Shown piece after piece: positions 16,984 through 25,819 of a stretch of DNA of 64,000 bases. The position numbers were made by a program, and so were the translations under genes. Within the stretch, counting starts at the first letter, position 1, and every line of letters begins with the position of its first letter. Under the pieces are notes generated by a model. It saw only the letters and a list, made by a program, of their open reading frames with translations, was not told the origin of the DNA and made no database searches. The stretch comes from Streptomyces aureocirculatus (lineage in GTDB: Bacteria; Actinomycetota; Actinomycetes; Streptomycetales; Streptomycetaceae): positions 186,001-250,000 of the forward strand of contig NZ_JOAP01000003.1 in NCBI RefSeq assembly GCF_000720475.1. The letters are read 5' to 3'.

Positions 16984-18269
16984 TTGGCGAGGGGCTCCAG
17001 GATCTCCCGGCCGCCCAGATACGGCCGCAGGACCTCGGGGACGCGCACGGAACCGTCGGCGAGCTGGTGGTTCTCCAGGAGCGCCACGATCGTGCGGGGC
17101 ACCGCGCACAGCGTGCCGTTCAGCGTGGCGAGCGGCTGCACGGCCTTCTTGCCTTCGCTCTCCGCACGCATGCGCACCGAGAGCCGGCGGGCCTGGAAGC
17201 TGTCGCAGTTCGACGCCGACGTCAGCTCGCGGTACTTGCCCTGGGTGGGGATCCAGGCCTCGCAGTCGTACTTGCGCGAGGCCGAGGCGCCCAGGTCGGC
17301 GCTGGCCACGTCGATCACCTGGAAGGGCAGTTCGAGGCCGGTCAGCCACTGCTTCTCCCAGTCGAGGAGGCGCTTGTGCTCGTTCTCCGCGTCCTCCGGG
17401 TCGACGTACGAGAACATCTCGACCTTGTCGAACTGGTGCACCCGGAAGATGCCGCGGGTGTCCTTGCCGTACGTACCGGCCTCGCGGCGGAAGCAGGGGG
17501 AGAACCCGGCATACCGCAGCGGGAGCTTGTCGGCGTCGATGATCTCGTCCATGTGGTACGCCGCGAGCGGGACCTCGGAGGTGCCGACCAGGTAGTAGTC
17601 GTCCTTCTCCAGGTGGTACACGTTCTCGGCGGCCTGGCCGAGGAAGCCGGTGCCCTCCATGGCGCGCGGGCGCACCAGGGCGGGGGTGAGCATCGGGGTG
17701 AACCCGGCCTCGGTGGCCTGCGCGATCGCCGCGTTGACCAGCGCGAGCTCGAGCAGCGCGCCGACGCCCGTCAGGTAGTAGAAGCGGGATCCGGAGACCT
17801 TCGCGCCGCGCTCGACGTCGATGGCGCCGAGGGCCTCGCCGAGCTCCAGGTGGTCCTTGGGCTCGAAGCCCTCGGCGGCGAAGTCACGGATCGTGCCGTG
17901 CGTCTCCAGGACGACGAAGTCCTCCTCGCCGCCCACCGGCACGTCCTCGTGCACGAGGTTGCCGAGGCGCATGAGCAGGCGCTTGGTCTCCTCGTCGGCG
18001 TCGTCCTGCTCGGCGTTCGCGGCCTTGACCGCGGCGGCGAGCTCGCCCGCCTTCTTCAGGAGCCCGGCCTTCTCGTCGCCGGCCGCCTTGGGGATGAGTT
18101 TGCCGAGTGCCTTCTGCTCGGAGCGCAGCTCGTCGAAGCGGAGCCCGGACGACCTGCGCCGCTCGTCGGCGGAGAGCAGGGCGTCGACAAGATCGACGTC
18201 CTCTCCACGGGCGCGCTGCGAAGCGCGAACACGGTCGGGGTCCTCACGGAGCAGGCGAAGGTCAATCAC
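16980..18269 (-). CDS. serS: Seryl-tRNA synthetase
   Basis: 429 residues, normal length. N-terminal tRNA-binding coiled coil ([18 protein letters not shown], helical to about residue 110), then the class II catalytic core: [46 protein letters not shown] (motif 2 region) and [19 protein letters not shown] with the final GGREIL (motif 3 region). It charges tRNA-Ser; two tRNA-Ser genes lie in this window. Followed by the coupled HAD gene. Confidence 0.97.
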   Translation of the reverse strand: MIDLRLLREDPDRVRASQRARGEDVDLVDALLSADERRRSSGLRFDELRSEQKALGKLIPKAAGDEKAGLLKKAGELAAAVKAANAEQDDADEETKRLLMRLGNLVHEDVPVGGEEDFVVLETHGTIRDFAAEGFEPKDHLELGEALGAIDVERGAKVSGSRFYYLTGVGALLELALVNAAIAQATEAGFTPMLTPALVRPRAMEGTGFLGQAAENVYHLEKDDYYLVGTSEVPLAAYHMDEIIDADKLPLRYAGFSPCFRREAGTYGKDTRGIFRVHQFDKVEMFSYVDPEDAENEHKRLLDWEKQWLTGLELPFQVIDVASADLGASASRKYDCEAWIPTQGKYRELTSASNCDSFQARRLSVRMRAESEGKKAVQPLATLNGTLCAVPRTIVALLENHQLADGSVRVPEVLRPYLGGREILEPLAK

Positions 18270-18541
18270 CCCTCAAGGCTACCGTCGCGTGGTTGCGGCC
18301 CACGAATCGATATTCTCGCTGTGTACCTTATGCCCGTTTTGCCGGATTGGCTTCGCGATCACCCCGGGTCTCGCGGGTCACTTCCGGCGTCGGTCGGGAT
18401 GGCCGGAGATCGCCCCGCGTCGACCCGCATCGACCGGTTCGCGCAAGGTCAATAAAGCGGACACCATTCCCCGAAACGGGGCACAGGCCCCTTGTCGCCT
18501 TGACCGGATCGCCTTGTGCGCAACGGGACTTGGGGGCGCGG

Positions 18542-18853
18542 TTGTCCACAGGAGCGGGGGTTCCCGAAAAGTTATCCACAGGCTGTGCGAAAGATCTGTG
18601 GACGCCGGAATGGGGAGTTCCAAATACTCCTCCCGCGCCACTGGATTCCTCCCCCAAACCCCCTCCCGGCCAACTTTCGAGTGGAAATGGTTAACTCCAA
18701 AGAGTTGATCAATACAAAAGGGTGGACGAGGGGTGACGTGCGGGGGTGTGGACACAAGTGGGGGCCGAGTGCCGCTTTGTCGACGATGTCGCACTTCGTT
18801 GTCGACTTGTCCCCAGATCGAGAAGGGCACCTGTGGATAACTTCTGTGGACAA
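18542..18853. promoter_or_regulatory. DnaA-box cluster between serS and pheA
   Basis: The 615-bp gap holds four exact 9-mer boxes: TTGTCCACA 18542-18550, TTATCCACA 18572-18580, TGTGGATAA 18832-18840 and TGTGGACAA 18845-18853. Near-boxes occur at 18747-18755 (TGTGGACAC) and 18807-18815 (TTGTCCCCA). The first pair points one way and the last pair the other. The stretch 18660-18725 is clearly AT-richer. No credible gene is seen. Streptomyces has described high-affinity DnaA-box clusters tens of kb from oriC that titrate DnaA; this may be such a site. Confidence 0.7.
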
Positions 18854-18884
18854 CGTAAATCTGCAGGTAGGACCGCAGTAGCGC

Positions 18885-19820
18885 TCAGAATCGGCCGTCC
18901 TGGCACTGCGTGAGCCAGTCCGCCGCCGCCATGAATTCCCTGTCGGACGTGCCAGGACGCAGCGGTCGCACATCCTCGAGCGCCACACCGGCACGCGGGT
19001 AGGACCCGAGGAAGCGCAGCTTCGGGCAGATCCGCTTCAGGCCCATCAGGGCCTCGCCCACGCGACGCTCCGTGATGTGGCCCTCGGTGTCGACGCTGAA
19101 GCAGTAGTTGCCGATGCCCTGTCCTGTCGGCCGGGACTCGATGCGTACGAGGTTGACGCCGCGCACCGCGAACTCCTGGAGCAGTTCGAGGAGCGCACCG
19201 GGGTGGTCGTCGCCCAGCCAGATCACCAGCGAGGTCTTGTCCGCACCGGTCGGCGCGGCGGGCCGGGCGGGGCGGCCCACGAGCACGAACCGGGTCGCCG
19301 CGTTCTGCGCGTCGTGGATGTCGGTGACCAGGGGCTGCAGACCGTACGTCGCCGCCGCGAACTCACCGGCGAAGGCCGCGTCGTACCGGCCCTCCTGCAC
19401 GAGCCGCGCGCCGTCCGCGTTCGACGCCGCCGACTCCCACACGGCGTGCGGCAGGTGCTTGGCGAGCCAGTTGCGCACCTGCGGCTGGGCCACCGGGTGG
19501 CCGGTCACCGTCTTGATGTCCTTGAGCTTGGTGCCGGGGCGTACGAGCAGCGCGAAGGTGATCGGCAGGACGACCTCGCGGTAGATCATCAACGGCTCGC
19601 CCTTGGCGAGCTCGTCGACGGTCGTGGTGACACCGCCCTCCACCGAGTTCTCGATGGGTACGAGCGCTGCCGCGGCCTCCCCGCTGCGCACCGCGTCCAG
19701 GGTGGCAGGCACGGACACCATCGGGACCAGCTCACGGGTGGCCGCTTCGGGCAGGGTGCGCAGGGCAGCTTCGGTGAAGGTGCCCTCGGGGCCGAGGTAG
19801 GTATATCGCGTCGCCGACAT
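18885..19820 (-). CDS. pheA: Prephenate dehydratase
   Basis: 311 residues. Converts prephenate to phenylpyruvate in phenylalanine synthesis. N-terminal catalytic domain: YLGPEGTFTEAAL, the signature PIENSVEGGVTTTVDEL, and TRFVLVGR (the TRF catalytic region). C-terminal ACT regulatory domain: ESRPTGQGIGNYCFSVDTEGH, the ESRP motif binding phenylalanine. No chorismate mutase domain is fused. ATG at 19820. Confidence 0.95.
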   Translation of the reverse strand: MSATRYTYLGPEGTFTEAALRTLPEAATRELVPMVSVPATLDAVRSGEAAAALVPIENSVEGGVTTTVDELAKGEPLMIYREVVLPITFALLVRPGTKLKDIKTVTGHPVAQPQVRNWLAKHLPHAVWESAASNADGARLVQEGRYDAAFAGEFAAATYGLQPLVTDIHDAQNAATRFVLVGRPARPAAPTGADKTSLVIWLGDDHPGALLELLQEFAVRGVNLVRIESRPTGQGIGNYCFSVDTEGHITERRVGEALMGLKRICPKLRFLGSYPRAGVALEDVRPLRPGTSDREFMAAADWLTQCQDGRF

Positions 19821-19945
19821 GCCGTCACACTAATGCGCCAGGTGGGACGGATGGCGTACGGCGACCGCGACAGCAGGGCGACGGCCACTGTTGACGCCGC
19901 CTCGCTCGACGCGACGCGCCTCGCCCGCAGCGAACCCCGGCCGCG

Positions 19946-21205
19946 TCACCCCTCCAGGAGCCGCTGCCCCACGTACTCCCCGGCCCCCGCCCCGCCCGGC
20001 ACCGCGAACAGACCGCTCGCCTCGTGGCGGATGAACGCGGAGAGGGCGTCGCCGCGGTCGAGCTTGCGCTGTACGGGGACGAAGCCGTGCAGGGGGTTCG
20101 CCTGCCAGCAGACGAACAGGAGCCCGGCGTCGGGATCGCCCTTGGCGTCGAAGCCGTCGTGGTACGAGAAGGGCCGCCGCAGCATCGCGGCGCCACCGTT
20201 CTGGTCCGGCCGCGAGATACGGGCGTGAGCGTTGAGAGGGACCACGAGGTCACCGCCGGGGCCGGTCTTCTCCAACTGCATCTCGGTGGTCTCCGTGCCC
20301 CCGGTGAGGGGCGCGCCGTCGGACTTGCGGCGGCCGATGACCTCTTCCTGGGCGCGCGTGGACAGCTCGTCCCAGTCGTCGAGGAGCATCCGGATACGGC
20401 GTACGACGACATAGGAGCCGTCGGCCATCCAGGCCGGATCCGTGCCGTCCGGTCGGCCGGGCACGAAGATCCGCTTGTTGAAGTCGTCGTCGGACGGCTG
20501 GGGATTGTTCGTGCCGTCGATCTGGCCCATGAGGTTGCGGGTGGTCATGGGGCGGGTGGTGGCGCCGGGTGAGCGGTTGAAGCCGTTCATCTGCCAGCGC
20601 ACCTTGGCCGCCGAACCGGCGAGGCGTTGCAGGGCGCGCAGCGCGTGGAAGGCGACGAGCGGGTCGTTCGCACCGATCTGTACCCAGAGGTCACCGTTGC
20701 TGCGGGCCTTGTCGAGGTGGTCGGAGGAGAAGTCCGGCAGCGGGTCGAGGGCGGCGGGGCGCTGCTTCTCCAGGCCGGTGCGGCCGAAGAAGCTGTGGCC
20801 GAAGCCGAAGGTGACGGTGAGCGCGGAAGGACCGGCGTCGCGCGCGATGTCCGTGTCCGGGCCCGCGCCGTTCACCGGCCTGCCCGCCATCAGTTGCTCG
20901 GCGGCCGTCGACCAGCGGCGCAGCAGGGCCGCCGCCTCTTTGCGCCCGGCGCCCGCGGCGAGGTCGAAGGCGACCAGATGGCCGCGGGACTGCGGGGGCG
21001 TGGTGATCCCCGGCTGATGTTTCCCGTGAAACATCACCTCGTCCGTGCCGAGCGTCGTCAGGGCCGCCCCGGACTCGCCGGAGCCGTCGGCGGAGTCCGA
21101 GGACGCGACCGCGTATCCGGCGGCGCTGCCCGCCGCGCCGAGGGCGAGGCCGGTGGCGCCTGCCGTGCCGAGCAGGCGCCGTCGCGAAATGGTGTGGTCC
21201 GCCAT
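19946..21205 (-). CDS. dtpA: Tat-exported Dyp-type haem peroxidase (DtpA-like)
   Basis: 419 residues. Twin-arginine signal SRRRLLG within the first 15 residues and a hydrophobic Ala/Gly segment. Dyp signature GQIDGTNNP, proximal-His region LNAHARISRPD, and C-terminal FVCWQANPLHGFVPVQRKL. In S. lividans the Dyp peroxidase DtpA is encoded with Sco and the copper protein ECuC and takes part in copper delivery and maturation of the oxidase GlxA; the gene order here matches (inference of role). It is the last gene of the copper operon, starting 4 bp after the CopC-CopD stop. Confidence 0.9.
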   Translation of the reverse strand: MADHTISRRRLLGTAGATGLALGAAGSAAGYAVASSDSADGSGESGAALTTLGTDEVMFHGKHQPGITTPPQSRGHLVAFDLAAGAGRKEAAALLRRWSTAAEQLMAGRPVNGAGPDTDIARDAGPSALTVTFGFGHSFFGRTGLEKQRPAALDPLPDFSSDHLDKARSNGDLWVQIGANDPLVAFHALRALQRLAGSAAKVRWQMNGFNRSPGATTRPMTTRNLMGQIDGTNNPQPSDDDFNKRIFVPGRPDGTDPAWMADGSYVVVRRIRMLLDDWDELSTRAQEEVIGRRKSDGAPLTGGTETTEMQLEKTGPGGDLVVPLNAHARISRPDQNGGAAMLRRPFSYHDGFDAKGDPDAGLLFVCWQANPLHGFVPVQRKLDRGDALSAFIRHEASGLFAVPGGAGAGEYVGQRLLEG

Positions 21206-21209
21206 GAGG

Positions 21210-23435
21210 TCAGCCGATCTGCACGTTCTTGTCGAGGGTCACCTGGTCGATGTCGGAGGTGCGCACGGTCAGCTTGACCTGCCACTTTCCTGCCATCGGG
21301 AGCTGTACGCCGCTCGCGCTCCAGTGTCCGGTCGCGATGCGGTCGGGGGCGACGGGCAGCGGGCCGACGTCCTTGGCCTTGAGGGTGAAGGCGACCTTCA
21401 CCTCGGGCAGGTCGAAGGCGCTGCCGTTGGGCCGGTTCGCGAAGACGTGCAGGTCGTTGCTGCCGGTGCGGCCCGGTGTGAGCTCCAGGCGCACGGTGCC
21501 CTTGCCGTCCTGGCCACCGGTGTCGAAGGGGATCTTGAGCTTGACGGGGCCTGTGGGCTGCTGCGCGGAGACCGAGGAGGCGTTCTTGGCCTCCTCCTCG
21601 GTGCGGCCGGGTTCGGTGCTGGTCAGAAGCGTGGTGACGGCGAGCACGACCACGGCGATGCCCGCCTCGACGAAGACCGTGCGCCGCAGGCCCGATCGGT
21701 GCGGGTCGGCGTCGCGGAGCCGCTTCTCGCGGGCGGCGTCCACGGCGGCCTGCTGCCGGGCGAGCTGCGCGGACCGCTTGTCCTGGCCGGGGGCCTTGCT
21801 ACCGGTCCCCTTGCCGCCGCCGACTCCACTGCCGTGGCTGCCGACACCACTGCCGCTGCTGCCGCGCTTGCTGCCGCCGGTGCTGTCGGCCCCGCCGCGC
21901 TTGCTGCCGCCGGTGCTGTCGGCCCCGCCGCGCTTGCTGCCGCCGGTGCTGTCGGCCCCGCCGCGCTTGCCGCCGCCGCTGTCGTCGGTCCCGCCGCGCT
22001 TGCCGTTGCTGCCGTCGTCCTCGGCCTCCGTCGCCTCGACGCGGGCCGAGACCCCCGTCTTCGAGCTGTGCGCCACGGCGACGGGCTTCCTCCTCTTGGT
22101 CGTGCCCGTCGTGCCCGTGGTGCCCGTCCGCTGCTCCACGACCGCCGTGGCCGCCGCCTCGGGCGTCAGGCTTCCGGCCTCCGCGAGGATCCGGCCGGTC
22201 CAGCGCCGCGACATCGACGCGACGCTAACGAGGACGACGACGAGCCCGACCTTGACGAGCAGCAGTTGCCCGTACCCGGTCCCGGCGAGCGCGGACCACG
22301 AGCCGACCTGCCGCCACGACTGGTACAGGCCGGTCGCCACCAGGGCCACCACACTGCCGAATGCGACACGGGAGAAGCGCCGCACGGCATCGGTGTCGAC
22401 GAACGGCGCGCGGTACAGGCACAGCAGGAGCGCGGCGAGCCCGCCGAGCCAGGCGGCGACGGCGAGCAGGTGCAGGACGTCGACGGGCATGGCGATCCCG
22501 GGCTGGATACCGGTGGACGCGTGCTCGGCGAGCGCCCAGGTCGCCGCGATACCGATGGCGACGACGCTGCCGCCGACGGCGAGGCCGAAGGCGAGGTCCC
22601 GCTTCTCCTTGGGGTCCTCGCGCCGCTCGTACGCGCCGAAGAGCACGGCGATGAACAGCGCGGCGGCCGCGAGCAGCAGCAGCCGCGAGACAAGGGCCGC
22701 ACCGGTCTTGGTCTGGAGCACGTCGCCGAGCTTGGCCAGGTCGAAGGCATCGCCGAGCTTGCCGGAGCCGGTGTAGGGGGCGCGAAGCAGCAGCGTGACC
22801 AGGGTGGCGCCGGTGAGCGCGAGCCAGCCGCCGACCACGAGCCGCTGCAGCGCACGTACGCCGGCACCGCGCTGCCAGCAGCCGAGCACGAACGCGGCAC
22901 CGCCGACGACGACGGTGAATCCGGCGTACGCGATGTAGCGGGCGAAGTCGTAGAGGCTGCCGACGAGTCCGCCGCCGACCTCCTGGTCGGACAGCGACAC
23001 CTTGGTGGCCGACGGCGCGCCGATGGAGAAGGTGAAGGCTCCGGCGATGGGGTGGCTGTCGGCGGAGACGACCTGGTAGGCGACGGTGAAGGTGCCGTCG
23101 GGCAGCCCCGGCTTGAGCTTCACGCCGTAGGCGTGCGCGCCCAGGTCGCTGGTCCTGCCGGTGTCGACGCGCTTCCCGGCCGGGTCGAGGACCCGTACCG
23201 AACCGTCGGACATGGCGACCTTCTCGGAGAAGGTCAGTGACACCTGCCGGGGTGCCTCGTCGACCACCGCTCCCTGCTTGGGGTCGCTCCCGGTGAGCGC
23301 GGCGTGCGCGTCGGCGGGTGCCGCTGTGGCGAGCAGGGAGCCGAGGACGGCGCCGATCAGGGCGACGGCGACGATCAGCAGGCGCCCGTACCCGGTCAGG
23401 AAGGCCGGCCCCGGGCGGGGAGCGGTGGTCCGCAT
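21210..23435 (-). CDS. CopC-CopD fusion copper protein with extra C-terminal YtkA-like domain
   Basis: 741 residues. After a signal/anchor helix, a CopC domain starts at the mature N-terminus (AHAALTGSDPKQG, with the copper-binding N-terminal His and later DSHPIAGAF). About eight membrane segments of a CopD domain follow (residues 150-420). Then comes a low-complexity linker with three to four copies of the 11-residue repeat GGADSTGGSKR, one more membrane segment, and a beta-rich C-terminal domain resembling YtkA. Likely moves copper across or at the membrane for DtpA and other cuproproteins. ATG at 23435 chosen over TTG at 23438. Confidence 0.88.
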   Translation of the reverse strand: MRTTAPRPGPAFLTGYGRLLIVAVALIGAVLGSLLATAAPADAHAALTGSDPKQGAVVDEAPRQVSLTFSEKVAMSDGSVRVLDPAGKRVDTGRTSDLGAHAYGVKLKPGLPDGTFTVAYQVVSADSHPIAGAFTFSIGAPSATKVSLSDQEVGGGLVGSLYDFARYIAYAGFTVVVGGAAFVLGCWQRGAGVRALQRLVVGGWLALTGATLVTLLLRAPYTGSGKLGDAFDLAKLGDVLQTKTGAALVSRLLLLAAAALFIAVLFGAYERREDPKEKRDLAFGLAVGGSVVAIGIAATWALAEHASTGIQPGIAMPVDVLHLLAVAAWLGGLAALLLCLYRAPFVDTDAVRRFSRVAFGSVVALVATGLYQSWRQVGSWSALAGTGYGQLLLVKVGLVVVLVSVASMSRRWTGRILAEAGSLTPEAAATAVVEQRTGTTGTTGTTKRRKPVAVAHSSKTGVSARVEATEAEDDGSNGKRGGTDDSGGGKRGGADSTGGSKRGGADSTGGSKRGGADSTGGSKRGSSGSGVGSHGSGVGGGKGTGSKAPGQDKRSAQLARQQAAVDAAREKRLRDADPHRSGLRRTVFVEAGIAVVVLAVTTLLTSTEPGRTEEEAKNASSVSAQQPTGPVKLKIPFDTGGQDGKGTVRLELTPGRTGSNDLHVFANRPNGSAFDLPEVKVAFTLKAKDVGPLPVAPDRIATGHWSASGVQLPMAGKWQVKLTVRTSDIDQVTLDKNVQIG
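21865..21998 (-). repeat. 33-bp in-frame minisatellite in the CopC-CopD gene
   Basis: Three near-identical and one or two diverged copies of a 33-bp unit encode GGADSTGGSKR. The inner copies are almost identical at DNA level, which suggests recent expansion. Confidence 0.85.
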
Positions 23436-23451
23436 CAACTCTTCAGTCCCC

Positions 23452-24102
23452 TCAGTGCGACGCGTGCATGTCGGTCGGCTCGTCGGCCGCCGCGTGCTTG
23501 TCGGTGGTGGAGTGGGTCTTGGTGTTGCCGGAGTCGTGCTTCTCCGCGGCGCCGGAGGGGTGCTTCGCCGTGGCGCCGGAGTCGTGCTCGGCGCCCGCGT
23601 CCGGGTTGTACGTCGCGGCCCGCACCGCCATCGTGACGGTGATCGGCTTCGACTTCTCGAAGCGGAGGGTGACCTCGACCTTGTCGCCCTGCTTCGGCTT
23701 GTGCTTCAGCCTTTCGAGCATGATGTGGTTGCCGCCGCGGGCGAAGTCGAGCTCGCCGTTCGCGGGCACGTCGAAGGACTTCCGCTCCTTCATCGTGGAG
23801 CCGACGGTGGCGTGCAGGGTGACGCTGCCCGCGAGCGGGCTGGAGGCCGAGACGAGCTTGTCGGCCGCACCCTTGTTGGTGATTTTGAAGAAGCCACCGG
23901 CCATGTCGTCCATGGCGGGGGCGGGGATGTAGGCGCCGCTGACGGCAAGTTCGGGCTTCTTCGCGGCATTGGAGGAGGCGGAGGCCGAGCCGGAGTCGGA
24001 GGAGCCGGAGTCGTCGCCGCAACCAGCGAGGACGAGGACCGCGGTCAGCGCGAGGGCGCCGCCGCCAAGGAGACGGCGACGGCGGGTGGTGCGGTGGTTC
24101 AC
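23452..24102 (-). CDS. PCuAC-family copper chaperone lipoprotein (ECuC-like)
   Basis: 216 residues. Lipoprotein signal with lipobox LAGC near residue 27, then a PCuAC domain: SGAYIPAPAMDDMAGGFF, LVSASSPLAGSVTLHATVG, and GNHIMLERL (the HxM-type ligand region). A His/Asp/Ser-rich tail of about 45 residues (HDSGATAKHPSGAAEKHDSG) could bind extra copper. It receives Cu(I) outside the membrane and passes it to Sco-type proteins. GTG start overlaps the sco stop (GTGA). Confidence 0.9.
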   Translation of the reverse strand: MNHRTTRRRRLLGGGALALTAVLVLAGCGDDSGSSDSGSASASSNAAKKPELAVSGAYIPAPAMDDMAGGFFKITNKGAADKLVSASSPLAGSVTLHATVGSTMKERKSFDVPANGELDFARGGNHIMLERLKHKPKQGDKVEVTLRFEKSKPITVTMAVRAATYNPDAGAEHDSGATAKHPSGAAEKHDSGNTKTHSTTDKHAAADEPTDMHASH

Positions 24103-24821
24103 GGGTTCTGTCCCTCGATGATCTTGGGGAGGTCCTGCTCGTAGTCCTTGGCCGTCGCGTCCTTGCCGTTGTAGACGACGTAGCCGGTGTCGGACTTCGG
24201 CGAGAAGGCGATGACCTGTGTGCCGTGCATCGACTCGATCTTGCCGTTCTTGAGCTTCTTGGACGGCTCGATGCTGATGCCGACGGTGCGGGCGCTGCCC
24301 TGGATGGTCGGGAAGTCACCGGTCAGGCCGATGAACTCGGGGTCCTGGGCCTTCAGCCACTTGCCGAGTTCCTTGGCGGTGTCCCGCTTCGGGTCGGTGG
24401 TGACGAAGACGACCTGGAGCTTGTCGAGCTCCGCCTTCGTGACGGTCATCTTCTGCAGCAGGCTCTTCTTGGCGACCGCGATGTTGCTCATCGTCAGCGG
24501 ACAGACGTCGGGGCAGTTGGTGTAGCCGTAGTAGAGGAGCACCGGCTTGCCCTTGGTCTGCTCGCGCAGGTCGTACTTCTTGCCTTGGGTGTCCTTCAGG
24601 ACCAGGTCCGGCTTCTTGAACGGCTTGTCGAGGACGGTCGCCGCCCGCTTCGTCTCGGACTCCATCGACACGTCGGCGACCGGCTGGTCCTTCTTGCCGT
24701 CGCCCGAACCGCACGCCGTCAGGGTGAGGGCGGCCGCGGCGAGGAACGCGGCGGCGGTGAGCGTCTTCGTGGTCTGCTTGCTCGACTTGCTCGACTTGCT
24801 CAATTTGCTCAACTTGCGCAT
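24099..24821 (-). CDS. sco: Sco family copper chaperone / thiol protein
   Basis: 240 residues. Lipoprotein-like N-terminus (LTLTACGSG lipobox) and a thioredoxin-fold domain with the copper-binding CxxxC in NCPDVCP and a downstream His in SMHGTQVIAF. Delivers copper to oxidases and, in S. lividans, to the GlxA pathway with DtpA and ECuC. The extreme N-terminus is a Lys/Ser/Leu repeat (KLSKLSKSSKSSK) encoded by 9-bp tandem units, so the annotated start or repeat number may vary between strains. Confidence 0.92.
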   Translation of the reverse strand: MRKLSKLSKSSKSSKQTTKTLTAAAFLAAAALTLTACGSGDGKKDQPVADVSMESETKRAATVLDKPFKKPDLVLKDTQGKKYDLREQTKGKPVLLYYGYTNCPDVCPLTMSNIAVAKKSLLQKMTVTKAELDKLQVVFVTTDPKRDTAKELGKWLKAQDPEFIGLTGDFPTIQGSARTVGISIEPSKKLKNGKIESMHGTQVIAFSPKSDTGYVVYNGKDATAKDYEQDLPKIIEGQNP

Positions 24822-24893
24822 ACGAAAATGTCCCAGATGTGAGGGGGCCGGGACGCGCCGGGGCCGGGGCCCGCGGCGCGTCCCGCGGGCGGC

Positions 24894-25640
24894 TCAGCTA
24901 TTGGCGCGGCGACGTCCCGCGAGCACCCCGAAGGCCACGCCCGCGGCGCCGACGACGATGCCGACGATGCCGAGGGTCCGGGCGGTGGTGTCGCTGCTGT
25001 CGCTGTCGGACGCCTTCGAGGAGGCGGTCTCCTCGCCGTCCTTCACTCCGGTGGCCTTGGCGTCGTCGTCGGACGCGGCACCGCCGCCGTGGTGGTCGCC
25101 GGCGGCGCTCAGCGCGAGGGCGGGCGCCGGGAAGTCCGGCTCCTTCGCGCCCTTCTGCTGCGGCTCGATCCAGCGGACGACTTCCTTGTTGCTGTACGTC
25201 TGGAGGGCCTTGAAGACCATCTGGTCGGCGTCCTCGGGGAGCTGGCCGACGGACAGCGGGAACTTCTGGAAGGTGCCCGGCTCGATGCCCTTGCCGTCGG
25301 CGGTCCAGGTGACCTTGGAGACGGCCTCGTCGATCTTCTCGCCGTGGATCTCGATCGGCTTCTTCAGCTTGGTCTTGGTGACCTTCGCCTTCCAGCCCGG
25401 CACGGGCTGGGTCATCACCGAGGCGAGCGGCTGGTCGGCGGGGAAGGTGACCTCGAGCTTGGTCGTCGAGGCGTCGTCGCGCTCGTTGGGGACCTTGAAG
25501 TTGACGGTCGCGTAGCCGCCCTTGGCGGCCACGCCCTCGGCGGTGACGCTCACGTGCGCGAACGCCGGGACGGCGGAGAGCAGCAGGACGGCGGAGGCGG
25601 CGGTGCCGGCGACGACGGAGACGCGGGTCAGGGACTTCAT
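24894..25640 (-). CDS. YcnI-like membrane-anchored copper-binding protein
   Basis: 248 residues. Signal peptide ending PAFAHVSV, so the mature protein starts with His as in YcnI, whose N-terminal His binds Cu(II). A YcnI domain (PNERDDASTTKLEVTFP, GWKAKVTKTKL, WTADGKGIEPG) spans residues 30-175. A Ser/Asp/Ala-rich stretch with DHHGGG follows and then one C-terminal membrane helix with a positively charged end (AGRRRANS). It lies 72 bp upstream of sco on the same strand. Confidence 0.9.
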   Translation of the reverse strand: MKSLTRVSVVAGTAASAVLLLSAVPAFAHVSVTAEGVAAKGGYATVNFKVPNERDDASTTKLEVTFPADQPLASVMTQPVPGWKAKVTKTKLKKPIEIHGEKIDEAVSKVTWTADGKGIEPGTFQKFPLSVGQLPEDADQMVFKALQTYSNKEVVRWIEPQQKGAKEPDFPAPALALSAAGDHHGGGAASDDDAKATGVKDGEETASSKASDSDSSDTTARTLGIVGIVVGAAGVAFGVLAGRRRANS

Positions 25641-25819
25641 GGCGGAGTGCTCCAGTTTCAGCAGGCGGGCACGGGGTCGTGTCCGTGATGAACGGTGAAT
25701 ACGGCCGTACGCACTGTGGTGTTCGGAAGGGGACGCGGCGGCGGGCCTTACGGCCACGCGGGCGCGTGTGGATGCGCGACGCGGCACCCCTCCGGGTCGT
25801 ACGGGAGGAGCAGTCCGCG

